Source: UTCHB3 sp008363265 (GTDB lineage: Bacteria > Bacteroidota > Ignavibacteria > Ignavibacteriales > Ignavibacteriaceae). From it: a stretch of DNA of 64,000 nucleotides. Positions 10,012 to 19,383 of the stretch are shown piece by piece. The stretch covers positions 62,001 through 126,000 of the forward strand of contig BTUW01000008.1 of assembly GCA_045863055.1 (NCBI GenBank), given 5' to 3'. The position numbers were made by a program, and so were the translations under genes. The notes below the pieces were generated by a model, which was not told the DNA's origin, did no database searches, and saw nothing but the letters and a program-made list of their open reading frames with translations. Positions within the stretch are counted from its first letter, which is position 1. Every line of letters starts with the position of its first letter.

Positions 10012-11003
10012 CTCCGGCCCTCGCGGATCGTATCGAAAAGATTATCGATCTCAACCGGCACTATCCCTACTTCCTCGCAGACGATGCCGGCCGCGTAGTT
10101 CGCGATGTAGCATGCTTCATAAATATCAGCCCCGGCACTGAGCGCGAGAGTAAGGGTTGAAATCACTGTATCCCCCGCTCCTGATACGTCAGCTACCTTT
10201 CTCGCCTTCGTGGGCATCATCTTGGGTTCATTGTTGCGGTTGAATACCGCGATACCGTCCTCGCCGAGCGTTAGAAGTATGTTCTCGGCCTCAAGCTTTT
10301 CGAGGAGTATTTCCCCTGCTTTAAGGGCATCTTCAGTTGTTCTGATCCGAAAGCCAAGGATGTCACTCGCTTCTTTCCGGTTGGGCTTAAAAACAGTTAC
10401 CCCTTTGTAAACAAAGAAGTTATGGAATTTTGGATCAACCGTTACGAGCTTATTCTTCGCATTACACAGTTCGATTATGCGGGATATAAGGGAAGCTGTG
10501 AGGACTCCCTTGTTATAGTCCTGAAGTATCACCGCGTCGATCGAGTCAATGTTCTTTTCCAGTGCCGTGAAGAGTTCGTTCTCCACCTGATGACTGATGT
10601 CGTCCTTGTTCTCACTGTCTATCCTCACCACGTGCTGCGAACCGGCGATAACCCTGGTCTTAAGAGTGGTCGGCCTCTTCTCGTCGGCTATCAATCCGGA
10701 GTGTTCAATTTTCAGTTCATCAAGCAAACCCCTGAAAATATCCCCGGCCCGGTCGTTTCCGATAATTCCGAGAGGGAAAGGCTCACCGGTCAGGTGAAGT
10801 ATGTTGTTGGCACAGTTTGCCGCACCGCCGAATCTGTAAAACTCATTTTCCACATCGACCACGGGAACAGGTGCTTCAGGGGATATTCTTTTCGCACCAC
10901 CCATAACGTAGCCGTCGAGCATCATGTCACCAACTATGGCGATCCGCTTGCCCGCGAAAGATGCCTTTATCTGGTCAAGTCTTTCAGAAGATATATTTAT
11001 CAT
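10008..11003 (-). CDS. rfaE1: D-glycero-beta-D-manno-heptose-7-phosphate kinase
   Basis: This is a PfkB-family sugar kinase of 331 residues from the ATG at 11003 (MINISSERLDQIK). A longer reading from 11093 would overlap the upstream gene by 64 bases and adds no family sequence, so it is rejected; GGAAA lies a few bases before the chosen start. The N-terminal substrate motif GGAANCANNI and the C-terminal ATP/anion-hole motif DVSGAGDTVISTL are both present. It phosphorylates heptose 7-phosphate at C1 in the ADP-heptose pathway, and rfaE2 directly downstream performs the adenylylation. gmhA and gmhB are not seen in the window. Confidence 0.92.
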   Translation of the reverse strand: MINISSERLDQIKASFAGKRIAIVGDMMLDGYVMGGAKRISPEAPVPVVDVENEFYRFGGAANCANNILHLTGEPFPLGIIGNDRAGDIFRGLLDELKIEHSGLIADEKRPTTLKTRVIAGSQHVVRIDSENKDDISHQVENELFTALEKNIDSIDAVILQDYNKGVLTASLISRIIELCNAKNKLVTVDPKFHNFFVYKGVTVFKPNRKEASDILGFRIRTTEDALKAGEILLEKLEAENILLTLGEDGIAVFNRNNEPKMMPTKARKVADVSGAGDTVISTLTLALSAGADIYEACYIANYAAGIVCEEVGIVPVEIDNLFDTIREGRR

Positions 11004-11029
11004 TAGAATTTTTCCAAGTCGTTGAGTAA

Positions 11030-12118
11030 TTATTTCCCTTTTGCCGCAATTCCACCCCATGTTCCGAGGGGATTGCTGAGGTCGATCCTCCAAAGCCCGT
11101 TATCGGAAGCCATCCAGACATATCTTCTGTCGAATTCCATTGAATAGAAATGGTTCGCCGGTATCTTCAGATCGGAAGGGTTCGAAGAGATCAGTTTCGC
11201 GGAGTTCCGGTCGATTATTGAAACTCCCCGGCCGTACTCCTTCTTTATATCCCTGTCGAACTCATAAGTTCCCGCCCAGATGGTGTTACCCACCCTGACG
11301 AGAGAATAGACCCCGTCTCCGCGGAGGCCGGTGCGACTGTCTATTTTTTCCCACTTCGCCATTCTGTTGAACCTGTAAATGCCTCCGACGTTAAAGTCAG
11401 GCATTTCAGCAGAGCGGAAATCCTGATTCCCGAACCAGATATACTCTTTGTCGAATAGTATCGAGTTTACGGAGACCCTCATCCCCTCAGAGCGGAAATT
11501 ACCGTCTTTGTTGGTGATGAACTCACACTGATTAACCGAGAAATCGCCGTTGGCTTTGTCAAATTTATAAAGCCCGCCTTCGGTTACGATCCAGACATAC
11601 CTGTCTTCCTCGATAAAGAAACGCTTAACGTTGTTCGTTGAGGTTTCACTGCCGCGGGAGAGGTCGTAATCCTCATATTTCTGCCTTTTGACGTTCAGAA
11701 TCGAGAGATTGATAAAACGGCCGATCCAGAGGAGTCCGGTCGATCTGTCATATTTCAATCCGCGTATCCAGTTGCCGTATTCCCCCCCCTCGGCAAATTT
11801 TCTCTTTTTCCAGGTACCCTTCTCCTTGTCGAGAATAAGCAAGCCATCACTGGTTCCCGCCCAAACGTAGTCCTCGTTCACTTCGATACAGTAGATCAGG
11901 CGGTCTTTTATCCCCTTGTCACCATCAGCCATCGAGACGAGTTCATTCGTTGCACCGTCGTACCTGAAAATGCCGTTGCCGTCGGTAGCGAGCCAAATGT
12001 CGATTCCGTCCCTTACGAATCCGGTAACCTTGGCACCCCCGGCGATCTGGAAATATTCAGGGGTTCCGGCACTGAGAATTGAAGCCAGAAAGAGAAAAAG
12101 GAAGATTATTCTTGACAT
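11030..12118 (-). CDS. Secreted two-component-regulator-type beta-propeller protein
   Basis: From ATG 12118, preceded by AGGAGA, the protein has 362 residues and begins with a signal peptide (MSRIIFLFLFLASILSAG). An earlier in-frame ATG (12172) would overlap panB and is unlikely. The mature protein is a series of blades with repeats such as GIDIWLATDGNGIFRYDG, YVWAGTSDGLLILD and YVWMASDNGLWRIDL. These resemble the Reg_prop propeller blades of periplasmic sensor domains, but there is no membrane helix or kinase after them. It is therefore a free periplasmic or surface propeller. Its place between panB and rfaE1 suggests co-expression with envelope genes; its function is unknown. Confidence 0.75.
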   Translation of the reverse strand: MSRIIFLFLFLASILSAGTPEYFQIAGGAKVTGFVRDGIDIWLATDGNGIFRYDGATNELVSMADGDKGIKDRLIYCIEVNEDYVWAGTSDGLLILDKEKGTWKKRKFAEGGEYGNWIRGLKYDRSTGLLWIGRFINLSILNVKRQKYEDYDLSRGSETSTNNVKRFFIEEDRYVWIVTEGGLYKFDKANGDFSVNQCEFITNKDGNFRSEGMRVSVNSILFDKEYIWFGNQDFRSAEMPDFNVGGIYRFNRMAKWEKIDSRTGLRGDGVYSLVRVGNTIWAGTYEFDRDIKKEYGRGVSIIDRNSAKLISSNPSDLKIPANHFYSMEFDRRYVWMASDNGLWRIDLSNPLGTWGGIAAKGK

Positions 12119-12128
12119 CCCGGGTCTC

Positions 12129-12944
12129 CTAATAGCTTTCATCGACTGAAGGGAAAGTGTTTTCCCTGACATCGTTTATATATTCCTTAAACGCACCATT
12201 AAGTACATCCGCGAGATTGGCATAGTACCTTAAAAATTTCGGGTGGAACTCCTTGTTCAGTCCCAGCATGTCGGGTGTCACTAGTATCTGACCGTCGCAG
12301 TAAGGTCCGGCCCCGATTCCTATCGTTGGTATCGACAAACTCCCGGTAACTTTTTTTGCAAGTTCTTTTGGAACCTTCTCGAGTACGACAGCGAAAGCCC
12401 CGGCTTCTTCGATGATCTTTGCGTCCTCAATTATCTCGTTGGCCTCGTCTTCATCGGTGCCACGCTGTTTGTAGCTTCCGAATTTATGGATGCTCTGCGG
12501 TGTAAGACCAAGATGCCCCATCACCGGGATACCGTTCTCGGTGATCTTGCGGATGGTTTCGGCAACTCTTTTACCACCTTCGATCTTAACCCCTCCGGCG
12601 GGGGTCTCTTTTAAAATCCTGCCCGCGTTCCTGAAGGCTTCATCAATGCTAAGCTGGTAGGCCATGAACGGAAGATCGGTTATCAGCATTGCCTTGCTCA
12701 CACCCTTGGCTACAGCCTTGGTGTGATAGATCATCTCATCCATAGTTACGGGAAGCGTGGTCTCATTTCCCTGAAATACATTTCCAAGGGAGTCGCCAAC
12801 GAGTATCAGATCGATCCCCGCCTCATCAAGTAGTTTTGCAGTTATGAAGTCGTAAGCCGTAAGCGCAGCGATCTTCTTCCCCTGCTGCTTCATCAGGTTA
12901 AGGGTTTTAGTCGATACTCTCTGAAATTTACCAAAAGTGCTCAT
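12129..12944 (-). CDS. panB: 3-methyl-2-oxobutanoate hydroxymethyltransferase
   Basis: The 271-residue protein matches ketopantoate hydroxymethyltransferase in length and motifs. LILVGDSLGNVFQGNETTLP carries the metal-binding Asp and substrate residues, MLITDLPFMAY follows, and VKIEGG contains a metal-proximal Glu. The TIGIGAGPYCDGQILV block is typical of the C-terminal side of the barrel. It makes ketopantoate from alpha-ketoisovalerate and methylene-tetrahydrofolate in the pantothenate/CoA pathway. panC and panD are not nearby, so it appears to ride in the envelope run. Its start overlaps the upstream acyltransferase stop by 4 bases. Confidence 0.95.
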   Translation of the reverse strand: MSTFGKFQRVSTKTLNLMKQQGKKIAALTAYDFITAKLLDEAGIDLILVGDSLGNVFQGNETTLPVTMDEMIYHTKAVAKGVSKAMLITDLPFMAYQLSIDEAFRNAGRILKETPAGGVKIEGGKRVAETIRKITENGIPVMGHLGLTPQSIHKFGSYKQRGTDEDEANEIIEDAKIIEEAGAFAVVLEKVPKELAKKVTGSLSIPTIGIGAGPYCDGQILVTPDMLGLNKEFHPKFLRYYANLADVLNGAFKEYINDVRENTFPSVDESY

Positions 12945-13696
12945 ATTTTATTCAAGTCCGTCATCATTTCTAAAAAACTGAAGTCCATACAGAACTTCAA
13001 CTCAAACCCCTTTAATATTGCCGTTTTCAACCGGTTCAGATCAACCTCCGACCCGAGGATCGTCCGGATGTCGGCGGTACCACTCTCCAGCAGTTCGATC
13101 AAGCACTCCTTCTCTTTTTCCGGAAGAATCAGATAGTCTGCAATCCTTTTGTGAAAAGGGCCGGTGTTTATCGAACCGTGCTGAAGTATCGCCTGTCCGA
13201 TCCTCCGCTGTGCGCTGCCGATAAGCTTTCTTCCGTCAATTTTCACTTCGGAGCGGGCAGGAACTGAAAAGCAGGCCGCGCTTTGAACCGAACGGTAATG
13301 CTCCCTGAACTTAACATCCTCTCCTGAGAGCCCCGCATCCGAGAGCCTGGGATCGTAGATTCCCAGTCCCATTAGTAACGCTTCATTTATCGCGGTATAT
13401 GCCTCTTTCGGTGACCGGTTGCCTGAACGGATCACGACCGAATATGTCAATTCCTCGGAATGAAAAACCGCCCTCCCGCCCGTGGGGCGCCTGACCAGGT
13501 CGAAACCATCAGCAAAAAGTTTGGCAGTGTCGATATCAGATTCCGCCTGATTCGCTCCCAGGGAGACGCAGTATGGCTCCCAGGTGTAAAATCTTAAAGT
13601 GAATGAGTCGTCAACCGATCCGGCCACCAGTTCGAGGTCACGGTCCATGTTGTACCTGCCTGTTCTCGCGCCGGAATCAAGAAAAAATGCCTGCAA
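12941..13696 (-). CDS. LipM-like octanoyl/lipoyl transferase
   Basis: The 251-residue protein belongs to the biotin/lipoate A/B ligase fold. It has the RRPTGGRAVFH motif (residues 69-79), the invariant lysine in IDGRKLIGSAQ (K157), and a cysteine in SAACFSVPAR (C142) at the place where LipM-type octanoyltransferases carry their acyl-accepting Cys. The following ILQHGSI also matches that group. It would move octanoyl or lipoyl groups to carrier proteins such as GcvH or E2 subunits. LplA-type ligase and LipL-type amidotransferase are alternatives; the Cys position favours LipM. It lies between lpxA and panB and overlaps panB by 4 bases. Confidence 0.78.
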   Translation of the reverse strand: MQAFFLDSGARTGRYNMDRDLELVAGSVDDSFTLRFYTWEPYCVSLGANQAESDIDTAKLFADGFDLVRRPTGGRAVFHSEELTYSVVIRSGNRSPKEAYTAINEALLMGLGIYDPRLSDAGLSGEDVKFREHYRSVQSAACFSVPARSEVKIDGRKLIGSAQRRIGQAILQHGSINTGPFHKRIADYLILPEKEKECLIELLESGTADIRTILGSEVDLNRLKTAILKGFELKFCMDFSFLEMMTDLNKI

Positions 13697-13722
13697 TTAT
13701 AACCTTAAAACTACCACCGGAG

Positions 13723-14496
13723 CTACCTGATGAGCCCGCGTGTGCTTTTTGAAATAAAGTCCAGAATTTCACCGGCATATTTGTCACCCGCGAAACGCTG
13801 ATTGATCTGTTCCTTTGCCTGCGTGAGGTTCAGATGCGACTGATAGATCAGTTCATATATTTTCTTGATCCTCATGATCTCATCGTTGCTGAATCCCCTT
13901 CTTCTCAGTCCGATAAGGTTTAGTCCTTCGTACTTTAGGGGTTCGTGTCCGGCCAGAATATAAGGCGGAACGTCCTGAACGACGCGGAAACCGCCGCCGA
14001 TCATGCAATGTTTCCCGACTTTGCAGAACTGGTGGACCGGTGTCATGCCGCCGATTATCGTGTAATCCTCTATCGTTGCGTGTCCGCCGATCTGAACTCC
14101 GTTTGCAAGTATAACGTTGTTCCCCACACGGCAGTCGTGAGCCACATGGGAATAGGCCATCAACAGACAGTTCTCACCGATCGAGGTTAGCCTCGTCTCC
14201 ACCGTTCCCCTGTGAAGGGTTACGAATTCGTGGATCGTGGTGCCATCGCCTACGGTGCAGTGGGATTCCTCACCCGCGTATTTCAGATCCTGGGGAACGT
14301 GTGAAATGGAGGCGGATTGATAGATTGTTACATTCGAACCGATCCTTGCACCATCGTAGATACAGACGTGCGGACCGATCCTTGAATTGTCTCCGATCTC
14401 CACATCAGCGGCGATCACAGCATACGGCCCGATCGTTATCCCGTCACCAAGCCTGGCTTTGGGATCAATTACCGCGGTAGAATGTATATCATTCAT
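13723..14496 (-). CDS. lpxA: Acyl-ACP--UDP-N-acetylglucosamine O-acyltransferase
   Basis: The 257-residue protein has a left-handed parallel beta-helix made of hexapeptide repeats (for example IGPYAVIAADVEIGDNSRIG) and a helical C-terminal domain. The catalytic His lies in LMAYSHVAHDCRVGNN, and GGFRVVQDVPPYILAGHEP is diagnostic of LpxA. It performs the first lipid A step in the cytoplasm, the reversible 3-O-acylation of UDP-GlcNAc. It overlaps the lpxC-fabZ gene by 8 bases, so first and second pathway enzymes and the acyl-chain dehydratase are made from one coupled transcript. Confidence 0.96.
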   Translation of the reverse strand: MNDIHSTAVIDPKARLGDGITIGPYAVIAADVEIGDNSRIGPHVCIYDGARIGSNVTIYQSASISHVPQDLKYAGEESHCTVGDGTTIHEFVTLHRGTVETRLTSIGENCLLMAYSHVAHDCRVGNNVILANGVQIGGHATIEDYTIIGGMTPVHQFCKVGKHCMIGGGFRVVQDVPPYILAGHEPLKYEGLNLIGLRRRGFSNDEIMRIKKIYELIYQSHLNLTQAKEQINQRFAGDKYAGEILDFISKSTRGLIR

Positions 14497-15895
14497 GATT
14501 TACCCTGTCAACTATCGCGGCGGTGAAGTCGGCCTCTGCCACAAGGGCCCCGTCTACAAATATCTCGCCACGCATGATCACAAATTTCTTTCTCATATCC
14601 TTCATTTCCACCTCGATTCGAAGAACATCCCCGGGTATTACCGGTCTTCTGAACTTTGCATTGTTTATCTGCATGAAATAAGCATTTTTCTCTTCCGGAT
14701 TGGCGAATGAGTTAAGCATTAGCAAACCGCCTGTCTGCGCCATCGATTCGATCAGCAGAACTCCCGGCATTATCGGATTTCCCGGAAAGTGTCCGTTGAA
14801 GAACGGCTCATTTATCGAGACACACTTCTGTCCCACGATCTTCTTATCCATTTCCATATGAATGATACGGTCGACAAGGAGGAAAGGATAACGGTGAGGA
14901 AGTATTTTGGTGATCGCGTTGATATCAAATACCACACCTTCCTTTGAAGCGTGCTGATATTTTTTTACAAGTTTCTTCTGCTGATACATTTTCCTGATCA
15001 TTCTGGCGAACTCAACATTTGCCTTGTGACCCGGTCTCGCGGCAAGTATCTGCGCCTTGATCGGCACGCCTATCAGGGCAAGATCACCGATGAGGTCAAG
15101 CAGTTTATGCCGCACCGGTTCATTCCTAAACCTGAACTGTTTGTTGTTAAGGATTCCGGTTTCTCCAAGAACAAACTTCTCCTCGATCCCAAGCTTGTCA
15201 CCAAGCTCTTCAAGTTCGTTCTCTTCAAGTCCCTTGTCGACGATCACAACCGCGTTCTCAAGGTCGCCGCCTTTTATCAGTCCCTGATTCGCAAGCATCT
15301 CAACTTCACTAAGGAAGCAGAAAGTACGGGCGGGAGCGAAATCCTTCACAAATTCTTTCTCCAGATCAAAAAGACCTGAATGCTGACTCCCCAGCGCGGG
15401 GTTCTGATAGTCGACCATTACAGTTATCCTGTAGTCATCAAGCGGGAGGGCCACAATGTCGACACCCCTTTCCTCCTCATGGTACATCACAGTCTGATCT
15501 ATGATGAGGTAATCCTTCGGAGCGTCCTGCTCGACAAATCCGGCAGAGACAAGTCTCTCAACATATGGTAAAGAGCTTCCGTCGCCGATAGGAGGCTCGA
15601 TCCCTTCAAGCTCTATCCTGAGGTTGTCGATCTGCAATCCATAGACAGCTGCAAGCACGTGTTCAACCGTGTGAACTTTCGCCTCACCGATCCCGAGGGT
15701 TGTACCGCGTGAAATATCTATAACATGGTCGACCACTGCAGGAATTTCAGGATTGCCGCCAAGATCAGTCCGGATGAACCTTATGCCGTAATTCTCGGGA
15801 GCAGGTTTAAAAGTCATTCTGCATTCATGTCCGGTGTGGATACCCACACCACTCATCGACACCTCTTTACCAATTGTACGCTGTTTTATTAACAT
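14489..15895 (-). CDS. lpxC-fabZ: Bifunctional UDP-3-O-acyl-GlcNAc deacetylase / 3-hydroxyacyl-ACP dehydratase
   Basis: The 468-residue protein is a fusion. Residues 1-310 or so are LpxC, with GVGIHTGHECRMTFKP at the N-terminus, the zinc-ligand motif TVEHVLAA, and RHKLLDLIGDLALIG with HKANVEFAR. Residues from about 320 are FabZ, with ITKILPHRYPFLLVDR (catalytic His) and FPGNPIMPGVLLIESMAQ (catalytic Glu). LpxC commits lipid A synthesis; FabZ dehydrates hydroxyacyl-ACP, competing for the same acyl pool. The fusion is known in Bacteroidota and Chlorobi and supports that placement. No stop or frameshift interrupts the joint. Confidence 0.96.
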   Translation of the reverse strand: MLIKQRTIGKEVSMSGVGIHTGHECRMTFKPAPENYGIRFIRTDLGGNPEIPAVVDHVIDISRGTTLGIGEAKVHTVEHVLAAVYGLQIDNLRIELEGIEPPIGDGSSLPYVERLVSAGFVEQDAPKDYLIIDQTVMYHEEERGVDIVALPLDDYRITVMVDYQNPALGSQHSGLFDLEKEFVKDFAPARTFCFLSEVEMLANQGLIKGGDLENAVVIVDKGLEENELEELGDKLGIEEKFVLGETGILNNKQFRFRNEPVRHKLLDLIGDLALIGVPIKAQILAARPGHKANVEFARMIRKMYQQKKLVKKYQHASKEGVVFDINAITKILPHRYPFLLVDRIIHMEMDKKIVGQKCVSINEPFFNGHFPGNPIMPGVLLIESMAQTGGLLMLNSFANPEEKNAYFMQINNAKFRRPVIPGDVLRIEVEMKDMRKKFVIMRGEIFVDGALVAEADFTAAIVDRVNHE

Positions 15896-16046
15896 TTGGT
15901 CCTTTTAAATGGATTTATGGCAATTTGTGAAAGTATAAAAATCAAACCTAAAATTTACATAAAAATAATGATATGAGTACGCAGCGGTGCTGAAGAACTG
16001 GAGTGCGCCGCGGCGCATTAAGAACTTAAGAACTCAAGAACTCGAG
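15896..16046. other. Intergenic region with a GC palindrome and AAGAACT repeats
   Basis: This 151-base gap lies upstream of lpxC-fabZ and downstream of rsmI, both on the minus strand, so it should hold the promoter of the envelope gene run. It is AT-rich near lpxC. At 16004-16017 there is a perfect 14-base palindrome, TGCGCCGCGGCGCA, followed at 16019-16043 by three imperfect copies of AAGAACT (CTTAAGAACTCAAGAACTCG). No clear -35/-10 pair can be fixed by eye. The palindrome resembles others in the window at 45931, 46106 and 62779. Confidence 0.5.
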
Positions 16047-16742
16047 TTATTTGTGGAGGGTTTTGTGATTTCTGTTATCGACAATAAGAACAAACTCGCC
16101 CTTAAGATTCTGTTTTGCAACCTTGTCGAGGATTGATCCGGCGGAGCCGCGGAATATTTTTTCAGATGGAAGGGTAAGATCAAAGGCTAAAACCGTCTCG
16201 ATCCCCCTGCCGAAAGTGTCGCAGATATCCTTCATGATATTCTTCAGCCTGTATGGGGTTTCCAGAAAGATTATCACCTCTCTGAATTTTCTGATGCGTG
16301 TCAGTTCACCCGCACGCGCATCCTTCTTAACCGGCAACCAGCCATAATAGTAGAACTTTTCGATGTGCAGCCCGGATACACTCAACGCTGCCGTCAGTGA
16401 GGAGGCACCCGGAACGGGCACCACTTCAACCCCAAACGCGATAAGATCGTCGAGCAGTCTGTGACCCGGATCGGCAAACATGGGCGTGCCACAATCCGAG
16501 ATCAACGCGGCTGAATCCCCTTCGACTATCCTCTGAACTATCTCAGGTGTGTTCTCTGCTTCATCGTGCTCGTTAAGCGTGACGAGTTCTTTCTTCAATC
16601 CGAGTTTCGAGAGAAGCTTGCCCGCTTCTCTAAGGTCTTCGCAGATTACAAATGAAACTTCATTAAGAATTTTCACAGCCCGCACCGTTATGTCATCCGG
16701 ATCTCCGATGGGGGTGGCGGTTACGTACAACTTGCCCGGCAT
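16047..16742 (-). CDS. rsmI: 16S rRNA (cytidine(1402)-2'-O)-methyltransferase
   Basis: The 231-residue protein is a tetrapyrrole-methylase-fold SAM enzyme. It shows the RsmI signatures KLYVTATPIGDPDDITVRA at the N-terminus, ICEDLREAGKLLSKLGL, LISDCGTPMFADPGHRL and VPVPGASSLTAALSVSGL. RsmI methylates the 2'-OH of C1402 in the ribosomal decoding centre. The protein is shorter than the E. coli one (286) because the C-terminal helical extension is reduced. Its ATG overlaps the stop of a small upstream gene by one base (TAATG). Confidence 0.92.
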   Translation of the reverse strand: MPGKLYVTATPIGDPDDITVRAVKILNEVSFVICEDLREAGKLLSKLGLKKELVTLNEHDEAENTPEIVQRIVEGDSAALISDCGTPMFADPGHRLLDDLIAFGVEVVPVPGASSLTAALSVSGLHIEKFYYYGWLPVKKDARAGELTRIRKFREVIIFLETPYRLKNIMKDICDTFGRGIETVLAFDLTLPSEKIFRGSAGSILDKVAKQNLKGEFVLIVDNRNHKTLHK

Positions 16743-17002
16743 TATTTTTCCTGCATGTGTGGTGGCCTGAATCCCCGGTAAATGTCGAACCGCGGAAAAT
16801 ATTCTATAATGTTAAAGTGCCTGTCCCTTAGCGTTCCTCCGCTGGGATAGTAGTAGTAGTCTTCAATTGTTTCGGTTTGCTCTGCTGAGGGCCGCCCGTT
16901 GACCGCGTAAAATCTCACCCGGTAGAAGCCCGCTTCATAGGTGGAATGTGTTAACTGCGTCACAAAATTCTCATCTGTGAATTTTAAATTGTCATTCATC
17001 AA
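16742..17002 (-). CDS. Small protein of unknown function coupled to rsmI
   Basis: The 86-residue reading frame has a start at 17002 and ends in a stop shared with the rsmI start. It has no signal peptide or membrane helix and is rich in Tyr and Phe (EDYYYYPSGG, IIEYFPRFDIYRGF). I recognise no family. The tight one-base overlap with rsmI, and the absence of any other sensible frame here, support it being a gene rather than chance. It would be cytoplasmic. Confidence 0.6.
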   Translation of the reverse strand: MMNDNLKFTDENFVTQLTHSTYEAGFYRVRFYAVNGRPSAEQTETIEDYYYYPSGGTLRDRHFNIIEYFPRFDIYRGFRPPHMQEK

Positions 17003-17115
17003 AAACAGCTTTAGTTTATTGGATTTTTTGATTATCTTTCACGCAAAGATAGTAAGATTTTTCAGATCAACTTAATCCGGCGCGATAGCTACCAACTATT
17101 TAATCCCACATTTTG

Positions 17116-19197
17116 ATGGCAAGTTCCCAAATCGGCAAATCGACGGTAAATGCTGACTCTATGAGGAACATCATAAGCGCTATGCCTCTGATGGTGGTAG
17201 CGATCGACCAAAACGGTATTTTTGTCGAATGGAACAAGGTCGCCGAAAAGGTGACCGGCTGGTCCGCTGCCGAGATCATCGGTCATCCCGACCCCTCCTC
17301 TGTACTCTACCCTGACCCGGAATATCTGAGAGAACTTCGCCAGAGATGGAATGAGAATTCCGGACAGTACATGAACCAGATTTGGAAACTCCGGTGCAAA
17401 GACGGTCTGTGGAAGTGGATAAGCTGGTCAAATATATCATATGACTACCCTGTGCAAGGGTGGACATCATGGGCTTTGGGCACAGATGTTTCTGATGTGA
17501 TCGAGGTGACCGAAAAACTTCAGAAAAAAGAACACAACCTTGAAACCATCGCGCAGGTCTCGGAAGTCCTCCTCTCAGAACAAAATTTTGATCTGGCGAT
17601 CCAAAAAGCGTTTGAGTACCTCGGTGTATCTTCCAATGCCGACCGGGTTTACATTTTTGAGAATGATCACAATAAATCCACCGGCCAGTGGTTCATGAAT
17701 CAGACCTACGAATGGACAAAGGGCGGGATACTGAAACAAATTGACAACCCCGACCTGCAAAACCTCTGCTATGCCGAAACCTGCCCCAGGTGGCAGGAAA
17801 GAATGCTCAAGAAACGGTCGATCAGTGGCCGGATCGCTGATTTTCCTGAGATTGAGAGATCGATGCTCGAACCTCAGGGTATAATTTCCCTGCTCGCGGT
17901 TCCGATCTATCTCCACGATGAATGGTGGGGTTTCATTGGATTCGACAATTGTACCACAACCGAGGTTTACTCACCGGCTGAAGAAGCGATGCTTAGATCC
18001 GCCGCTGTGGTGATAGGCGGTGCGATACAACGGGAAAGGATCAATCAGCAACTCAGGGAAGCCAGGTTGAAGGCCGAGGAGCTGAACCGTTTGAAATCGA
18101 ACCTGCTTGCCAACATCTCTCACGAGTTGAGAACCCCGCTGATCGGAATACTCGGATTCGCTGAGATCCTTGTTGAGGAAGTGCCTGATCCCGCACATAA
18201 AAAAATCGCGGATACCATCAGACTCGCCGGGCAAAGGCTCAGCAACGCGATAAATCTGATTCTGGATCTTTCCCAGATCGAATCTGACAGACTGACCGTC
18301 AATATTGAACAGGTCAATCTGGCCGAACTGATCCGTGAAACCATCGACTTTCAGAAAAATGATGCAGCCGGCAAGGGGCTCTACATCAAAGCCAGTATCC
18401 CTGAAAATCTCCCGTTAATGAAGTCAGATCGCAGGATGCTCCAGACGATCCTGGATAACCTCTTAAGCAACGCAATCAAATTCACGAATGAAGGGGGTGT
18501 CGATTTCAGGGTGACCGTCGAGAACGGTGTGATGTCGCGCAGAATGAACGTTATCGTCAGCGATACCGGTATCGGCATTTCACCCGACTTGCAGTCCCTG
18601 ATCTTCGAAGCTTTCCGGCAGGGTTCCGAGGGGCTTTCAAGGAATTTCGAGGGGGTTGGCCTCGGTCTGACAATTATCCGCAAGTTCGCTGAAAAACTCG
18701 GAGGAAGTGTGGAGATACAGAGCAAACAGAACGTTGGAACCACTTTCACCATTTCCTTCCCGACAAACCCTGAAACAGATGGTGGTACCACCCAGCCGGA
18801 GAACTACGGTGACCTTTCACTCCTCGCGCCGGTGGATAAAAAGAGGATCGTGATCGTCGAGACCGACCCGGCTTCCGAGACGATGGTGAGGGTTTTTGCC
18901 AGGCCCGTGGCGGAAGTTGTTACCGCAAGGAACAGTGATGATGTGATTTCTGCTGCAGGCGAAAAGAAGATCGATATGATAATTTTTGAGATCAATCCCA
19001 GGAATTTCGACCATATCAAAGAGGTTATCCATTTTTTCAGAAGCACCCCTGCCCTCGGCAATGTACCCGTGCTGGCTTTCTCCTCCCTTACCACAACCAT
19101 TGCACGGGAAAAGTTCGAAGAGCAGGGTTTCGACGGGCTGATACCCAAACCTGTAACCAAATCAGACTTCCTTAGAGCCATCCACAAATTCCTGTAG
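17116..19197 (+). CDS. Hybrid sensor histidine kinase with a Glu-substituted receiver domain
   Basis: From ATG 17116 the protein has 693 residues (a TTG one codon earlier is possible). Order: PAS domain (about 15-125), GAF domain (about 150-305), a short helix, HisKA with the phospho-accepting His at residue 336 (SHELRTPLIG), HATPase with the N box DNLLSNAIKF and G boxes DTGIGI and GVGLGLT, and a C-terminal receiver fold. No membrane helix is seen, so it senses in the cytoplasm. In the receiver the usual phospho-acceptor Asp is Glu625 (MIIFEINP), and the acidic pair is ETD, so it probably cannot be phosphorylated normally. It is a paralogue of the next gene. Its partner is unknown. Confidence 0.9.
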   Translation: MASSQIGKSTVNADSMRNIISAMPLMVVAIDQNGIFVEWNKVAEKVTGWSAAEIIGHPDPSSVLYPDPEYLRELRQRWNENSGQYMNQIWKLRCKDGLWKWISWSNISYDYPVQGWTSWALGTDVSDVIEVTEKLQKKEHNLETIAQVSEVLLSEQNFDLAIQKAFEYLGVSSNADRVYIFENDHNKSTGQWFMNQTYEWTKGGILKQIDNPDLQNLCYAETCPRWQERMLKKRSISGRIADFPEIERSMLEPQGIISLLAVPIYLHDEWWGFIGFDNCTTTEVYSPAEEAMLRSAAVVIGGAIQRERINQQLREARLKAEELNRLKSNLLANISHELRTPLIGILGFAEILVEEVPDPAHKKIADTIRLAGQRLSNAINLILDLSQIESDRLTVNIEQVNLAELIRETIDFQKNDAAGKGLYIKASIPENLPLMKSDRRMLQTILDNLLSNAIKFTNEGGVDFRVTVENGVMSRRMNVIVSDTGIGISPDLQSLIFEAFRQGSEGLSRNFEGVGLGLTIIRKFAEKLGGSVEIQSKQNVGTTFTISFPTNPETDGGTTQPENYGDLSLLAPVDKKRIVIVETDPASETMVRVFARPVAEVVTARNSDDVISAAGEKKIDMIIFEINPRNFDHIKEVIHFFRSTPALGNVPVLAFSSLTTTIAREKFEEQGFDGLIPKPVTKSDFLRAIHKFL

Positions 19198-19383
19198 ACT
19201 AAACCGCGAATACCCGCTTTTCTCCTCGATATTGAACGAAAGTCGAGACATTTCCACGATTGTAGAATTATGACCCGGGAAATGGAGTTGTCATGTTTTT
19301 TTTGAACCGTTAAAATTTAATTTTAACCACCTGTCGAGATCTTTTATCATTTGCACACTTAGTAAAGAAACACGACCCCTTTT

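Noticed and set aside
10422..11006. 194-codon plus-strand open frame
   Set aside because: It is antisense to rfaE1, whose PfkB motifs are complete.
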